From assembly GCA_964520525.1 (NCBI GenBank), contig CAZFNR010000021.1, positions 1 to 32,258 of the forward strand: DNA of 32,258 bases, written 5' to 3'. Under the pieces are notes generated by a model that was given only the letters and a program-made list of their open reading frames with translations, made no database searches and was not told the origin of the DNA. The first letter of the stretch is position 1. Every line of letters begins with the position of its first letter. Position numbers and translations under genes: made by a program. This document shows, piece by piece, positions 7,923 through 18,000 of the stretch. This stretch comes from JAJPXC01 sp964520525. GTDB taxonomy: Bacteria; Bacteroidota; Bacteroidia; Bacteroidales; Muribaculaceae.

Positions 7923-8972
7923 CTAGATTATCAGCATTGCGTCGCCGTAGGCTCCAAAACGGTATTTATCTTTCACAGCTTTACTGTAAGCCTCCATAAC
8001 AAGGTCATATCCACCAAATGCGGCAACCATCATGAGCATAGTGGAGTAGGGGAGGTGGAAGTTGCTGACCAATGCTGTGGTGACTGTGAAATCATAAGGG
8101 GGGAAGATGAATTTGTTGGTCCATCCTGAATAGGTCTTCATGTGACCGCCCATGCTCACTGCGCTGGCTATTCCTCGGAGAACGGATGTCCCCACGGCGC
8201 AAATCTGTTTTTCGACATCTTTGGCCGCATTGACTCTGTCGACCACATCTTGCGAGATTGACATTTCTTCTGAGTCCATGCGATGCTTTGTCAAGTCTTC
8301 CACGTCAATTTCGCGGAAGTTGCCGAGCCCACTGTGAACAGTGATGTATTCAGATTGTATGCCTTTGATTTCCATTCGTTTTAACAGCTCTCGGCTGAAG
8401 TGCATCCCTGCAGCCGGGGCAACTACAGCACCCTCATTGGTTGCGAAAATTGTCTGGTAAAACTCTGCGTCCTCGGGCTTTGGCTCACGTTTGATGTACA
8501 TGGGCAGCGGAGTCTCGCCCAAAGCGTACAGGGCTTTTTTAAACTCTTCGTGAGTACCGTCGTATAAAAACCGCAGTGTTCGTCCGCGGGATGTGGTGTT
8601 GTCTATGACTTCGGCCACCATCGATTCATCGTCGCCGAAGTAGAGTTTGTTCCCAATGCGTATTTTTCTTGCCGGTTCGACGAGCACGTCCCACAATTTA
8701 TGGTCAGCGTTGAGTTCGCGAAGCAGGAACACCTCGATTTTAGCCCCGGTTTTTTCTTTATTTCCATAAAGCCGTGCGGGGAAAACCCGAGTGTTGTTGA
8801 ATACAAAAATATCGCCGTCGTTAAAATAGTTGATGATTTCCTTGAAGACGTGGTCTTCAATCTCACCGGTTTTGCGGTTTATGACCATCATGCGAGCTTC
8901 GTCGCGTTGTTCGAGTGGGTCCTGAGCGATAAGCTCTTCGGGTAGTTTGAATTTGAATTGTGAAAGCTTCAT
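7923..8972 (-). CDS. queA: S-adenosylmethionine:tRNA ribosyltransferase-isomerase QueA
   Basis: A 349-aa cytosolic enzyme that transfers the ribosyl part of S-adenosylmethionine to preQ1 at the wobble position of GUN-reading tRNAs, giving epoxyqueuosine. Family signatures are clear: 'FKFKLPEELIAQDPLEQRDEAR' region at the N-terminus, 'FNNTRVFPARLYG', 'GAVVAPAAGMHFS', 'VHSGLGNFREI' and 'NFHLPYSTMLMMVAAF'. Length and ends are normal. It lies 43 nt downstream of truB, another tRNA modification gene, and 4 nt upstream of the DUF2148 gene, within one operon. Confidence 0.97.
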   Translation of the reverse strand: MKLSQFKFKLPEELIAQDPLEQRDEARMMVINRKTGEIEDHVFKEIINYFNDGDIFVFNNTRVFPARLYGNKEKTGAKIEVFLLRELNADHKLWDVLVEPARKIRIGNKLYFGDDESMVAEVIDNTTSRGRTLRFLYDGTHEEFKKALYALGETPLPMYIKREPKPEDAEFYQTIFATNEGAVVAPAAGMHFSRELLKRMEIKGIQSEYITVHSGLGNFREIDVEDLTKHRMDSEEMSISQDVVDRVNAAKDVEKQICAVGTSVLRGIASAVSMGGHMKTYSGWTNKFIFPPYDFTVTTALVSNFHLPYSTMLMMVAAFGGYDLVMEAYSKAVKDKYRFGAYGDAMLII

Positions 8973-9015
8973 AATCTGCGATTAACGAACAGTCGTTATT
9001 TTATACAAATATGTG

Positions 9016-9747
9016 TTATTGTTTCTCGTTTTGGTTATTCTCGTCGGGCATTACGATTTCGACCGATTCAAGATATTTCACTGCTTCATCGACAGTCATG
9101 CATCGGTCAATGCCAATGTCGCCGACACGAGTGCGGCGAAGTGCTGTCAGATGTGCTCCTGAACCGAGAGCCTCTCCGATATCTCGGGCGAGAGCGCGTA
9201 TATATGTGCCTTTGCTGCACACTATGCGCAGGATAATACTGTCAGGCTTGAACTCAATCAACTCTATCTCGTCGATTACCAATAATTTGGCTTTTAGGTT
9301 TACTTCGTGCCCTTTCCGCGCCATTTTATAGGCTCGCCGCCCGTCAATTTTGCATGCTGAAAATGCCGGCGGCACTTGCTCTATCGTTCCGATAAATTTG
9401 GTGAGTGTCGATTCCACAAGTTCACGGGTGATGTGGTCGGTGGGATAACGGGCGTCAATTTCAGTCTCAAGGTCAAATGACGGTGTGGTCGCTCCGAGGG
9501 CTATAGTCGCGACATATTCCTTCACTCCTGCCTGCAGTTCGTCGATACGCTTTGTAGCTCTACCGGTGCATATTATCATTACGCCGGTGGCGAGAGGGTC
9601 AAGAGTCCCTGCATGGCCAACCTTCATCTTTTTTAGGTGCATACGTCTAAGCAGAGTCCCGCGTATGCGTTTCACTGCATCGAACGACGACCAACGCAAT
9701 GTTTTGTCGATGTAGAGAATCTCTCCGGTGAGGAAATCCATTGCCAT
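9016..9747 (-). CDS. truB: tRNA pseudouridine synthase B (TruB)
   Basis: A 243-aa enzyme making pseudouridine 55 in the T-arm of tRNAs. The catalytic Asp50 lies in 'GHAGTLDPLATGVMIICTG'; 'PPAFSACKIDGRRAYKMAR' and 'CSKGTYIRALARDIG' are further family motifs. I start it at 9747 (MAMDFLTGEI) because this matches the family N-terminus and sits 17 nt after the uppP stop. The open frame extends up to 9816, but that would add 23 residues of non-family sequence overlapping uppP. Part of the ftsX-to-DUF2148 operon. Confidence 0.96.
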   Translation of the reverse strand: MAMDFLTGEILYIDKTLRWSSFDAVKRIRGTLLRRMHLKKMKVGHAGTLDPLATGVMIICTGRATKRIDELQAGVKEYVATIALGATTPSFDLETEIDARYPTDHITRELVESTLTKFIGTIEQVPPAFSACKIDGRRAYKMARKGHEVNLKAKLLVIDEIELIEFKPDSIILRIVCSKGTYIRALARDIGEALGSGAHLTALRRTRVGDIGIDRCMTVDEAVKYLESVEIVMPDENNQNEKQ

Positions 9748-9764
9748 CTTGTTGAGTCGCTCGT

Positions 9765-10601
9765 TTAGTAAAGTATGCAAACCAGTCCGGCAATTGCGCA
9801 ATAGACGGCAAACCACACGAGTTTGCCGCGTTTAACGATCTCAAGCATCCACCGGCAAGCTATGCAGCCAACTATAAACGATGCCAAAAAACCCACAGTG
9901 AGAGGTAAAATTCCTATCGATTCGGTAGCCGCATCGGGTGCCTCAGTTATTATATCTTTCAATCCGAGTAACGCTTCTCCAAGAATCGGGATGATGACCA
10001 TGAAAAACGAGAACTGGGCAACCTGCTCGCGCTTGTCGCCAAGTAAGATACCTGTGGCGATTGTCGTACCTGAACGGCTTAAACCCGGAAGTACGGCGAT
10101 AGCCTGGGAGCATCCGATAATGAATGCGTCGAGCCAAGTGATGTCGCGCGGTTTGTAAACTTTCCCGGTTAATTTGTTAGTTTGCAATGGCTTCGTACGG
10201 AAAAAATATGCAAAAGACAACAAAGCCGCAGTCACCAACAGGCAAACGCCTACGAGCAACAACCCGTTTCCGAAAAATTGCTCGACAGTCTCTTTAAAAA
10301 ACAAGCCAACTATAGCTACAGGGATGCACGACAGCAATATCTTATAAACATAACGGGCGTTGTCGTCATTGCTAAAGGTGAAAAACGATTTGCACAGTGG
10401 CAAAAACTCGCGCCACAGTACAACAATGGTGCTAAGCACAGTGGCTACATGGAGTGTTACGTCAAATTGCAGCGAATCTGAGCCGTTGAGGTTCAGACCT
10501 AAAATTTCACGGAATATTTCAAGATGGCCGCTGCTGCTGATGGGGAGATATTCGGCCAATCCTTGTACGATACCCATAATTAGGGCGTCTAACCAATTCA
10601 T
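9765..10601 (-). CDS. uppP: Undecaprenyl-diphosphate phosphatase UppP/BacA
   Basis: A 278-aa inner-membrane enzyme that recycles undecaprenyl diphosphate to the monophosphate for peptidoglycan and surface-polymer synthesis; overexpression gives bacitracin resistance in other bacteria. Two signature motifs are intact, 'EYLPISSSGHLEI' near residue 17 and 'LPGLSRSGTTIATGILLG' near 174, together with several hydrophobic helices. It precedes truB by 17 nt and follows the DUF3098 gene by 57 nt. Its neighbour ftsX also serves envelope and division functions. Confidence 0.97.
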   Translation of the reverse strand: MNWLDALIMGIVQGLAEYLPISSSGHLEIFREILGLNLNGSDSLQFDVTLHVATVLSTIVVLWREFLPLCKSFFTFSNDDNARYVYKILLSCIPVAIVGLFFKETVEQFFGNGLLLVGVCLLVTAALLSFAYFFRTKPLQTNKLTGKVYKPRDITWLDAFIIGCSQAIAVLPGLSRSGTTIATGILLGDKREQVAQFSFFMVIIPILGEALLGLKDIITEAPDAATESIGILPLTVGFLASFIVGCIACRWMLEIVKRGKLVWFAVYCAIAGLVCILY

Positions 10602-10658
10602 AATAATAGTGTGGAGTCGTATTGATAATGTTAGTGTAATCTCTTAATGGCGTTTGTC

Positions 10659-10943
10659 TCAACGCTGATTTTTGGGTCGGTAGATTATTCCGAATCCCAT
10701 GAAGATGAAACCGAGGAATGATATTATAGGTCCTACGACAATGCGGCGAGTGCTGAATATGTCGATGTTGAATCCGTTTGCTTCCGATGAACCGGAACCA
10801 AGCATCAGCAGAAATCCGATGACAATGGCTGCTGCAGCTATGCCCATCAATATGAAATTAGTTTTTACAAGCGGGAATTGAACCGCTTTCTCTTTTTCGA
10901 TTTCCGATTCGGACATTTTTTGAGATTTTATTTTGTCTGACAT
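10659..10943 (-). CDS. DUF3098 small membrane protein
   Basis: A 94-aa protein with a charged N-terminus (residues 1-25) and two transmembrane helices ('FILMGIAAAAIVIGFLLML' and 'IVVGPIISFLGFIFMGFGII') ending in YRPKNQR. It matches the DUF3098 family, regularly found between ftsX and uppP in Bacteroidetes. Function is unknown; position 13 nt after ftsX suggests a link to division or envelope work. This is inference from context only. Confidence 0.88.
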   Translation of the reverse strand: MSDKIKSQKMSESEIEKEKAVQFPLVKTNFILMGIAAAAIVIGFLLMLGSGSSEANGFNIDIFSTRRIVVGPIISFLGFIFMGFGIIYRPKNQR

Positions 10944-10956
10944 TGTTTCTGAATAT

Positions 10957-11829
10957 TTATCTGAACATATCGTCGTAGCTGAGTCGCAGGTAGCGGTTGG
11001 TTGAAATCAGTGCCGATATAAAACATATCAGTACACCTGTCACTAAAATTCCGCCAAACACACAAGCCGCATCGCTCCATGTAACTGCATAGGCGACCGA
11101 TGTGTCGAGTGAGTGGGTGTAATAGAGAAGTCCGGCGAGTATGGCTGTTGCTATGACTGCGGCTATTATGCCGTGGACGATGTTGTTGATTAAAAACGGT
11201 CTTCTGATAAATCCCGGCGTGGCTCCGACGAGTTTCATGGTGTGTATGATGAATCGCCGTGAATAGATTGTAAGCCTCACTGAGTTGTTAATCAGCATGA
11301 ATGATATGAGCAGCAATGTGGCGGCTATTATAATCAGTACGGTAGCTATGCTGCGAATGTTGCGGTTGATTGTCTCGACGATTTCGGTGTGGACTGATAT
11401 CTCACCAACGGCGGGGTCTGTCTTTAACGTTTCAGTGATTGCTCCGATGCTGTCGACGTTAGCATACAGTTCCTTGACTTTGACATCAAACTCTCCGTAA
11501 AACGGGTTCACGTCTAACACGCCGCTGAGGTCTTCGCCCGTGTCTTCTTGCCACTGGCGCAATGCGTCATCGGCAGAGATGAACGAATAGCTTGACACAT
11601 ACGGTGATTGACCGAGACGTTGCTTTAGGTTATTGACGGCTTTGTCTGCGACGCCATCTGCCAATATTATGTTGAAGCCCATGTTCTCTTTGATGTCCCG
11701 GGTGACCGAGCGTGCCGCAATCCCCATCAGCGCCATTATGCCGAGCACAAGCAATACCAACGCCACACTGACGGTCGACGTGATTTGCGCGCTGAAAGTA
11801 GAGACGAGCTGATTTTGTTTTTTGTTCAT
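10957..11829 (-). CDS. ftsX: Cell division protein FtsX
   Basis: A 290-aa permease-like subunit of the FtsEX complex, which couples division to peptidoglycan hydrolase activation. Layout is typical: TM1 (about 17-37), a periplasmic loop (about 45-160, with 'YVSSYSFISADDALRQW' and 'VGEISVHTEIVETINRNIR'), then three C-terminal helices and the FtsX core 'IYSRRFIIHTMKLVGATPGFIRRPF'. ftsE is not adjacent in the window, so it must lie elsewhere. It is the first gene of the six-gene operon; upstream at 11865-11872 a minus-strand TAATTTCG resembles the -7 promoter element with one mismatch. Confidence 0.96.
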   Translation of the reverse strand: MNKKQNQLVSTFSAQITSTVSVALVLLVLGIMALMGIAARSVTRDIKENMGFNIILADGVADKAVNNLKQRLGQSPYVSSYSFISADDALRQWQEDTGEDLSGVLDVNPFYGEFDVKVKELYANVDSIGAITETLKTDPAVGEISVHTEIVETINRNIRSIATVLIIIAATLLLISFMLINNSVRLTIYSRRFIIHTMKLVGATPGFIRRPFLINNIVHGIIAAVIATAILAGLLYYTHSLDTSVAYAVTWSDAACVFGGILVTGVLICFISALISTNRYLRLSYDDMFR

Positions 11830-12012
11830 AATTGGTCAATAGGCACATTATACCCAATATTCCGCGAAATTAATAAAATTCCGCCCCCCATGTCAAGTGT
11901 TTAATGAAAAAACTTTGGCAATGGATGACATTTTCGGGCTTGGCAAGTTCAACGAGGGTAAATTGCCTATTACGATGACTCGGCAAGTGGGTAACCGACC
12001 GAGGAAAAAGAA

Positions 12013-12049
12013 GCGGGTCTTGGCTGCGAAATTATCGGCCAAGACCCGC
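12013..12049 (-). terminator. Hairpin terminator of the 895-aa secreted protein gene
   Basis: A perfect 12-bp stem (12013-12024 with 12038-12049) around a 13-nt loop lies 20 nt past the stop of the minus-strand gene. On that strand it is followed by TTCTTTTTCC, a good U-tract. Confidence 0.85.
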
Positions 12050-12069
12050 ATGGGATGAAGTGGATTGTA

Positions 12070-14757
12070 TTACTGCTTGACGAGTTTATGTGCTGGTCGG
12101 CCGTTGACGCTTAATAGGTACATACCGGGAGCAAGCTGCGACAGGTCGGTGTGTAGGACCGTTTCGCCGTTGCCTGCTATGGTAGCCGCTATGCGCCCAT
12201 CGATGCCGTAGATGACCACGTTGTCGATGGCGTCGGGCGAAGTGACAGTCACGTCACCGCGGGTAATTGCGGGGTTGACGCCCTCAATGGTCGCTGCGTC
12301 GGTCAATTCGGCGACTCCGGTTGTGCCACGGAAGTTGGGGGTGATGCGAGCCGATGTGGCTTCGCGTTTGATGGCCGCATTGTCGGCGTTGTCGGCATAG
12401 CGTGCCACGATGTAGTATTCCCAATCTGTCGGGTTTTCGTAGTCGTTGAGCAGGTCGCCGTCTTCGTCGACTTTGGGCTGGTGGTAGTAACGTAGCACGA
12501 TGTCACCTGATTCGTCATCGACATATTTAGCGTCAAAATTGTATGTGCCGCTGAGTGTGCTTTGTTCTTTAACAGCGGGGCTATCGGCGGATAGCACCGA
12601 GAAGTCAGTCAAACGGTTGGGATGAGTTCCGACGGGGTCGTTGGCTTTGCGATACCACACTTCGTAGTGACTTACAGGCTCGTCGCTCTCGGTCACACCG
12701 TTGATGTCGATGTCAAGCCGGTAGTTGACGAAGTAGGTGTCTTCTTCGGGATAAGGCTTTTTGCCGAGTTCGGAATGAGAGAATGTGGTGGCTTTCCAGA
12801 CGCTGATAGCCCCTGTGGGTGTTACCGTCTCGTAGTCAATGGGATTGCAAGCGACGAGAAGCGGTGTGGATGTCTTTACCCATTCAGGGTCGAGGTTGTT
12901 GACATATTTAGCGTAAATTTGGGCTGTGTAGCTGTGGCCGGTTTCGAGGCAGCTATCGGTTGATAGTCGCAAGAATCCGTCGGTATCAGCTGCGGCGTCG
13001 GCAGCGACGGTGTGGCTCTCGACGATTTGGTCGTTTTGGTTGAGGATTTCAACGGTGTAGCCTTTGAGCGTATAGCCGGTATCGAGAGTTATGGGTTTCC
13101 ATGCTACGGTGCCTTTGACGGCTTTGATGTCAATGTTTTTTCCATCGGCTTTGTCGTAGACAATCGAAAGGTTGAAGTCTGCCTCCCCGGAAATGATTAG
13201 CTGCGGGTAGATGCGGTATTTAGCGAATCGCATACCCGGGACGAACAGGTAGAAATCGAAGTAGCGGTTGCCGGTTTCTTCATGTTTTTCGATGCCGTAC
13301 CACATACCGCGACTGTTGTAGATGGTGGGGTTGGGTAGTGTGGTTTGCTCGACTGACAGGATTGGAATCATTTTGTCCTCGGCAAGCAGCACGTCGGCGG
13401 CGTTGACGTTTTTGTTAGTGCCTTCGACCAAAGGTTTTGAGAGGTCGGGCGAGCCTTTAGCGAGCAGGAAGTTTCCGGGGTTTTTGAGCCCTGGAGTGTC
13501 GGGGACTACGAGAATCAGGTCGTTGTTGAACCAGACCGATGCACCGCCGATGTTGTAGTGGTGGCGGTCGGTGGTGAACAGTGGCACGTTGTCGGCCTTA
13601 GTGCCGTTGCTTTTGATTAAATAGACACCCGAGCTACGTAGGTCGAGAATCATATCGTCACGCCCGTCGAGCTTGTAGAAGTAGTTTTCTGAACCGTTTA
13701 TCGCAGTGTTTGCCTCATAGTCTTTGTAGCCGGTGATTTTGCCGTTGGCGAAGCTAACCACTTTGCCGACATTTGAGCCGGATTGGGTCATATATAGCTT
13801 TCCGGTGCCGTTGAGCAGGTCGCCGCCGTCGGTCGAGTAGAAGTCGTAGCGTAGTTGTATGGATGATGATGACGGGATGCCGACAGTATCACCCATACTT
13901 GCGAAAACTGTTTCTTTAGTTACCGAAGAGTGGTTGTCGGCGAATGTCACAAATTTTCCGTTTTTGAATGTCTTGGTGAACTCGCGGTTACCGCCGGCAG
14001 TGCCATAACGGTAGCGCATGAAGAAGTTGCCCGGGCCGTCGATAGTCAACCCGATGTTGGTGTAGGATGAGTAGCTGAAGATTTTTTTAGCCGATGCCGC
14101 CATTGCTTCGGCGCTGCCGGCGTTAGCATCGAAACAGATTATGCCGCCGCCGGTCGTGGTGACTTCCGTGGTGTCGGGCTTATTGTCGTCGCGTTGGGCG
14201 ATAAACCACTTGCCGTCGCGAATCACGCCTTGTCTATAAAGGTCCTGCTTGTAGAAGCCGGGAGCTGCTTCGAGGTTGGCGAATACGGAACTTTCGTTAA
14301 TGTCGTAGTTGTAAATCTCGTCGATGCCGTAGGTTTCCATCAGTTTGTCGCGGTTGCCGATAGTGACGGAATAGATGCGGCTGAATGCCGTCTCGGAACG
14401 CCTGATTTGGTTGCCTGAAGCGTCGGTGGTGTAGTAGACCGATGCTACTTTGTATTGGTAGTCGCCTGCTGGAAGGTTGTGGTCGACATAGTTCATCACT
14501 TCTACACCTTTAGCCACGACGACGTTGTTGCGGTAGACATCGTAGGCATCGGGTCGAGTGCCAGTGCCGCTGAAGGTCCAAAGAAGCTGCACTTTAGCGT
14601 ATCCTTCGTAGACGCGCGGTTGCTCGAGTTGTGGCTCTGATGCTGTGACTGACGAGGCTTTCATGACCACGGGTGCCGCGCTGATGGCGAAAGCGGTCGA
14701 GACTGGCGCAAGGAGCGATGCTGACAATGCGAACATTGGGATGATGAAAGTTTTCAC
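12070..14757 (-). CDS. Large secreted protein with FN3-like domains and T9SS-like tail
   Basis: An 895-aa exported protein of unrecognised function. Residues 1-24 are a signal peptide (ending STAFA). Residues about 48-132 look like a fibronectin type III domain ('YEGYAKVQLLWTFSG...YDVYRNNVVV...GDYQYKVASVY'). Residues about 145-515 are a long beta-rich, possibly propeller-like region with repeated WF/FD strand motifs. Further FN3-like parts lie at about 545-640 and 645-800. The C-terminal 80 residues ('NVVIYGIDGRIAATI...LAPGMYLLSVNG') match the Por/T9SS type-A sorting pattern. No catalytic motif was found, so enzyme function cannot be claimed. Monocistronic, with its own -7 box and terminator. 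Confidence 0.8.
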   Translation of the reverse strand: MKTFIIPMFALSASLLAPVSTAFAISAAPVVMKASSVTASEPQLEQPRVYEGYAKVQLLWTFSGTGTRPDAYDVYRNNVVVAKGVEVMNYVDHNLPAGDYQYKVASVYYTTDASGNQIRRSETAFSRIYSVTIGNRDKLMETYGIDEIYNYDINESSVFANLEAAPGFYKQDLYRQGVIRDGKWFIAQRDDNKPDTTEVTTTGGGIICFDANAGSAEAMAASAKKIFSYSSYTNIGLTIDGPGNFFMRYRYGTAGGNREFTKTFKNGKFVTFADNHSSVTKETVFASMGDTVGIPSSSSIQLRYDFYSTDGGDLLNGTGKLYMTQSGSNVGKVVSFANGKITGYKDYEANTAINGSENYFYKLDGRDDMILDLRSSGVYLIKSNGTKADNVPLFTTDRHHYNIGGASVWFNNDLILVVPDTPGLKNPGNFLLAKGSPDLSKPLVEGTNKNVNAADVLLAEDKMIPILSVEQTTLPNPTIYNSRGMWYGIEKHEETGNRYFDFYLFVPGMRFAKYRIYPQLIISGEADFNLSIVYDKADGKNIDIKAVKGTVAWKPITLDTGYTLKGYTVEILNQNDQIVESHTVAADAAADTDGFLRLSTDSCLETGHSYTAQIYAKYVNNLDPEWVKTSTPLLVACNPIDYETVTPTGAISVWKATTFSHSELGKKPYPEEDTYFVNYRLDIDINGVTESDEPVSHYEVWYRKANDPVGTHPNRLTDFSVLSADSPAVKEQSTLSGTYNFDAKYVDDESGDIVLRYYHQPKVDEDGDLLNDYENPTDWEYYIVARYADNADNAAIKREATSARITPNFRGTTGVAELTDAATIEGVNPAITRGDVTVTSPDAIDNVVIYGIDGRIAATIAGNGETVLHTDLSQLAPGMYLLSVNGRPAHKLVKQ

Positions 14758-14870
14758 GATTCGGTAAGTTAAGGTCGGCTCTATTGGTCGTTAACATAAT
14801 AATCGCGCCGTGATGAGAGCCATTTAATCGCAGCGCAATCAACGAGTTGTAGTAAAATCGTTTTCCGTCG

Positions 14871-14878
14871 CAAAATTA
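14871..14878 (-). promoter_or_regulatory. -7 box upstream of the 895-aa secreted protein gene
   Basis: On the minus strand TAATTTTG is a full match to TAnnTTTG. About 20 nt further upstream is TTTAC, a partial -33 match. This predicts a leader of about 105 nt, within which 5'-GGCTCT/AGAGCC arms could pair. Confidence 0.5.
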
Positions 14879-14944
14879 ATAAAATTTTGAATTTTGTAAA
14901 GCTAAAAGCTTTTAAATTTGTGTAAAAAGATAGGTATAAATTGC

Positions 14945-14983
14945 GTCGGGGCCATGTCGCGAAATCAGCGACACGGCCCCGAC
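14945..14983 (-). terminator. Long hairpin terminator of the putative glycosidase gene
   Basis: A 16-bp inverted repeat (14945-14960 with 14968-14983), perfect in minus-strand RNA apart from one G-U pair, encloses a 7-nt loop. It lies 23 nt after the stop of the 1183-aa gene. The following sequence on that strand is AT-rich with a CTTTTTAC stretch, but the U-run is not immediate. Confidence 0.75.
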
Positions 14984-15006
14984 TGTGGGTTATAGGAACT
15001 CTGTTG

Positions 15007-18000
15007 TTAGCGGACGATTATTTTTTTACCGTTAACAATGTACATACCGGTGGCGAGGGGAATGAATAGCTGACCATCGACATTTACGTTTGCCACGGGG
15101 ATTCCCTGGAGGTTGTAGAACGTGAACGCTTTTGGACTGTTGGTGTTGACGATAACTCCACCGTTGGTAGCGTAAAGGCTCCAAGAATTGTCGGTGGTCT
15201 CTTCAACGCCCGTAGTGATTCCTGCCTGGTCGTTGATAGTGAGCGACTGAATCTGAATTTCGGCACCGACAGTTGAGCCGGGGTCTATGCGAAGAGCGTC
15301 ACCGGCATAACCCCAACCGTAGGATTTGCGTGCATTAGCGATGTCAAGGACGATTTCTTTCCACTCGTTTGAGGCTGGCATCACTCCGGCATAGACTTTG
15401 TAACGTTTAGCGTTTTCGGGGTATAGGAAGAACAGCTCGACGTTGCCGATGTTGACGCTTGATTTGTAGACGATGTGAAGTTTAGAAGCGTCGTCGTTAA
15501 GGTTAATCGTCAGGGGATTGATAGCGAAGTGGGGGTCGGAGCCGGTGGTGTTGACATACCAGCCATTGTACATAAGTTTAGAGATGCTTTCGGAGGTGTC
15601 TGCGTCGGGGTTGTAGTCTCTCGAGAGCGAGAGGTTTTGAGCCGACTTGTTATCGATAAGGAGCCGGTGCTCAGAAGTGAAAGAACCATCATTGATGCTG
15701 AGCGCGCGCATTTTGAAAGTGACACCTGTAGCCGAACCCGGGTCGATGCGGAGGTAGTCGCCTTCAAAACCCCAACCGTGGTTTACGATGATGTCGTTAA
15801 TGTCGACAACGCAACGTTTCCATTCTGTTGTGGCTTTCAGCGTGCCGGCGTTGACCGAACGTTTTTCGCTGAGTTTGTCGCAGAAGTAGAATTTGAAGTT
15901 GGGAATGTCGGCCGAGGCTTGGTATTCGAAAGTGATTTTGTCGGCTGTCAGTTCGAGGTTTGTTTCAAGTGCGTTTGTGAAGAAGTAGGGGTCGGTTCCG
16001 GTTGTAACCATAGTGGCCGTGCCGAGGCTTGAGTCGAGTGTGAGAGTGCCGTTATTCGCCCCGGAAGATTTGGCGTTTAGTCGAGCGGCTGGCGCGATAG
16101 CACCGTTGTTGACAACCATGTGGCGCACGATGAACCATTTTGTTTTATCGGTCGAACCCGGGTCGATGCGTATTTTGCTACCTACCCCGCCCCAGTCGCA
16201 GATGTTGCGTAACGCAGAGATGTTGATGTTGGCGCGTTTCCAGTCATGAACTTCTTTGATTTGGTGAACCAAAGAGCGGTCGGCCGCATAAACGGGAGAG
16301 AAGAACAGCTCGAGAGCGAGGTCGGTGCTCGCTTTGTAGTCGAACGTAAGGAAGTTAGCGTTGCTCGAAACGGCCTTAGTAGTCGCAACGGTCTCGATGT
16401 GAGGGTCGTTGGTAGAAGTTTTGAGTGAATAGTATTGGTAGTCAGTGTTCCAAGTTGCCTCGATGTTTGAAGCCGTAGCGGGGTCGATTTCGAGACGAAG
16501 AGTGCGCTCGCCGACACGCGAAACAGTCTTGTAGATTTCGCTCCATTCAGAGATGCCGAGTGTAGACTTGTATTGGTCGAGGACAGCAGACTCATTGTCG
16601 GTTCCGGCGGCTTGCCAAACGTACCAAGAAGGCTTAGCTTTAAGGTTGGAGTCGCGGAGACCGAGGCATATGCCTTCTGCGGGGTTGTCCCACCAGTTGT
16701 GCCACATGATAGCGTCGACCCCGGAGTTGGCTTTAGACTTTTTCCATGCCCAAGCGGCACCGGCAGCTTGAACGTTTAGGTTTGTAGTGGAGTTGTCGAG
16801 TGAATTTACGCCGTTTTCGGTGAAGAAAAGGATGCGTTTTTCTTCGTTTTTGTAGTAGTGTTCGCGACGTAGAACCCAGTCGGAAATAACTTCGATGTTT
16901 TTGAATGTGCTGAAGCCTGAATTTTCGTCGTATGTAGCGTCGGTGTCAGCAGTCCAGAATTTGGGTTTGAAGAAGTCTTTAGGGTAGGGGTGAGCCGCGA
17001 TACCCCAACGGTAGTCGCCTTCGACAGCGCTGTAGTTTACAATATGCTCAAGCATAGTTTTAGCCGAGAAACCTCCGTTGCCGTGTGTGCTAGCCCAGCT
17101 TGATGTGAAAGACGCGAGGACGTAGGCGTTGGGGTCGTATTGCCGCACGATGTTGGAAACGAGTCGCATAGATTTCTCGTAGGTGTCGACGAGACGAAGG
17201 AGGCGCGGGTCGGAACCCATATTTGTCCAGGAACGGTGTTGGTCAACTTCGTTGTGGATAACCCAGTGGTGGATGCGTCCGTTACCGGTCTGTGAGTATC
17301 GGTTGGCGAGGTAGTCAATAGCAGCGGCGTAGGCGTGAATAGCGTCAATCTCGCCCATGTCGGGCATAGTGTAGTAGGTGTTAGTCCCGATTTTTTGGAA
17401 CTCGGGGTGGTACATAGTCGCGGCAAATTGCGGGTCGCCACCGGTAGGTGCGATAAGGATGATGCCAGCAACGACGACACCATTTTTTTCGAGTGATTTC
17501 AGAATGTTGTCGTGGTAGGTTTGCTTAGCGGCGTTCATATAGTATTTGCGTCCGCAGTATTCGTGTTCGACGTATCCCGTGCGAGGAGTGATTGAGACGA
17601 ACTCATTGAGGAGGAAGTTGATAGTAACGCTGTGAACGCCGAGTTTATCGGCAGCAACGTCGGCAAGGCTTTGGTTGGTGAGACCACCGAGACCTTTTTT
17701 GCTTTTGAGCACACCCGGAGTTGCGTGGCGAATGGCCGATACCTCGTCGGCATAGTGACCGTGGGATTGTAGTGTTCCGGTCGCGTCAACGATAGCCCAA
17801 CGCGAGAGTAGACGGTCGTAGTTGTAGCCGCTGGCTGTGACGTAGCGAGGCACTTCAACTTGGAATGTACCGGCAGAGTCGAGAGTCGCGGCAGTAGAGT
17901 AGCTTGAAAGCGGCTGTATGTTGCCGTACATACGCACGTCGAGTAGTTTGCCCGGTCCGACGGCAGTGCCAGAAATAATGACTTTGTCGGAAGTCACTTT

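Noticed and set aside
9748..9816. Longer N-terminus for TruB
   Set aside because: Adds 23 residues unlike the family and overlaps uppP; MAMDFLTGEI at 9747 is the natural start.
15475..16032. 185-codon plus-strand ORF opposite the putative glycosidase
   Set aside because: Antisense shadow of a long, clearly coding frame; its Val/Gly/Phe-rich composition mirrors the sense codons.
16182..16760. 192-codon minus-strand ORF within the putative glycosidase
   Set aside because: Same-strand alternative frame with Ser/Thr/Leu/Arg-rich low-information sequence; the main frame carries motifs and repeats.
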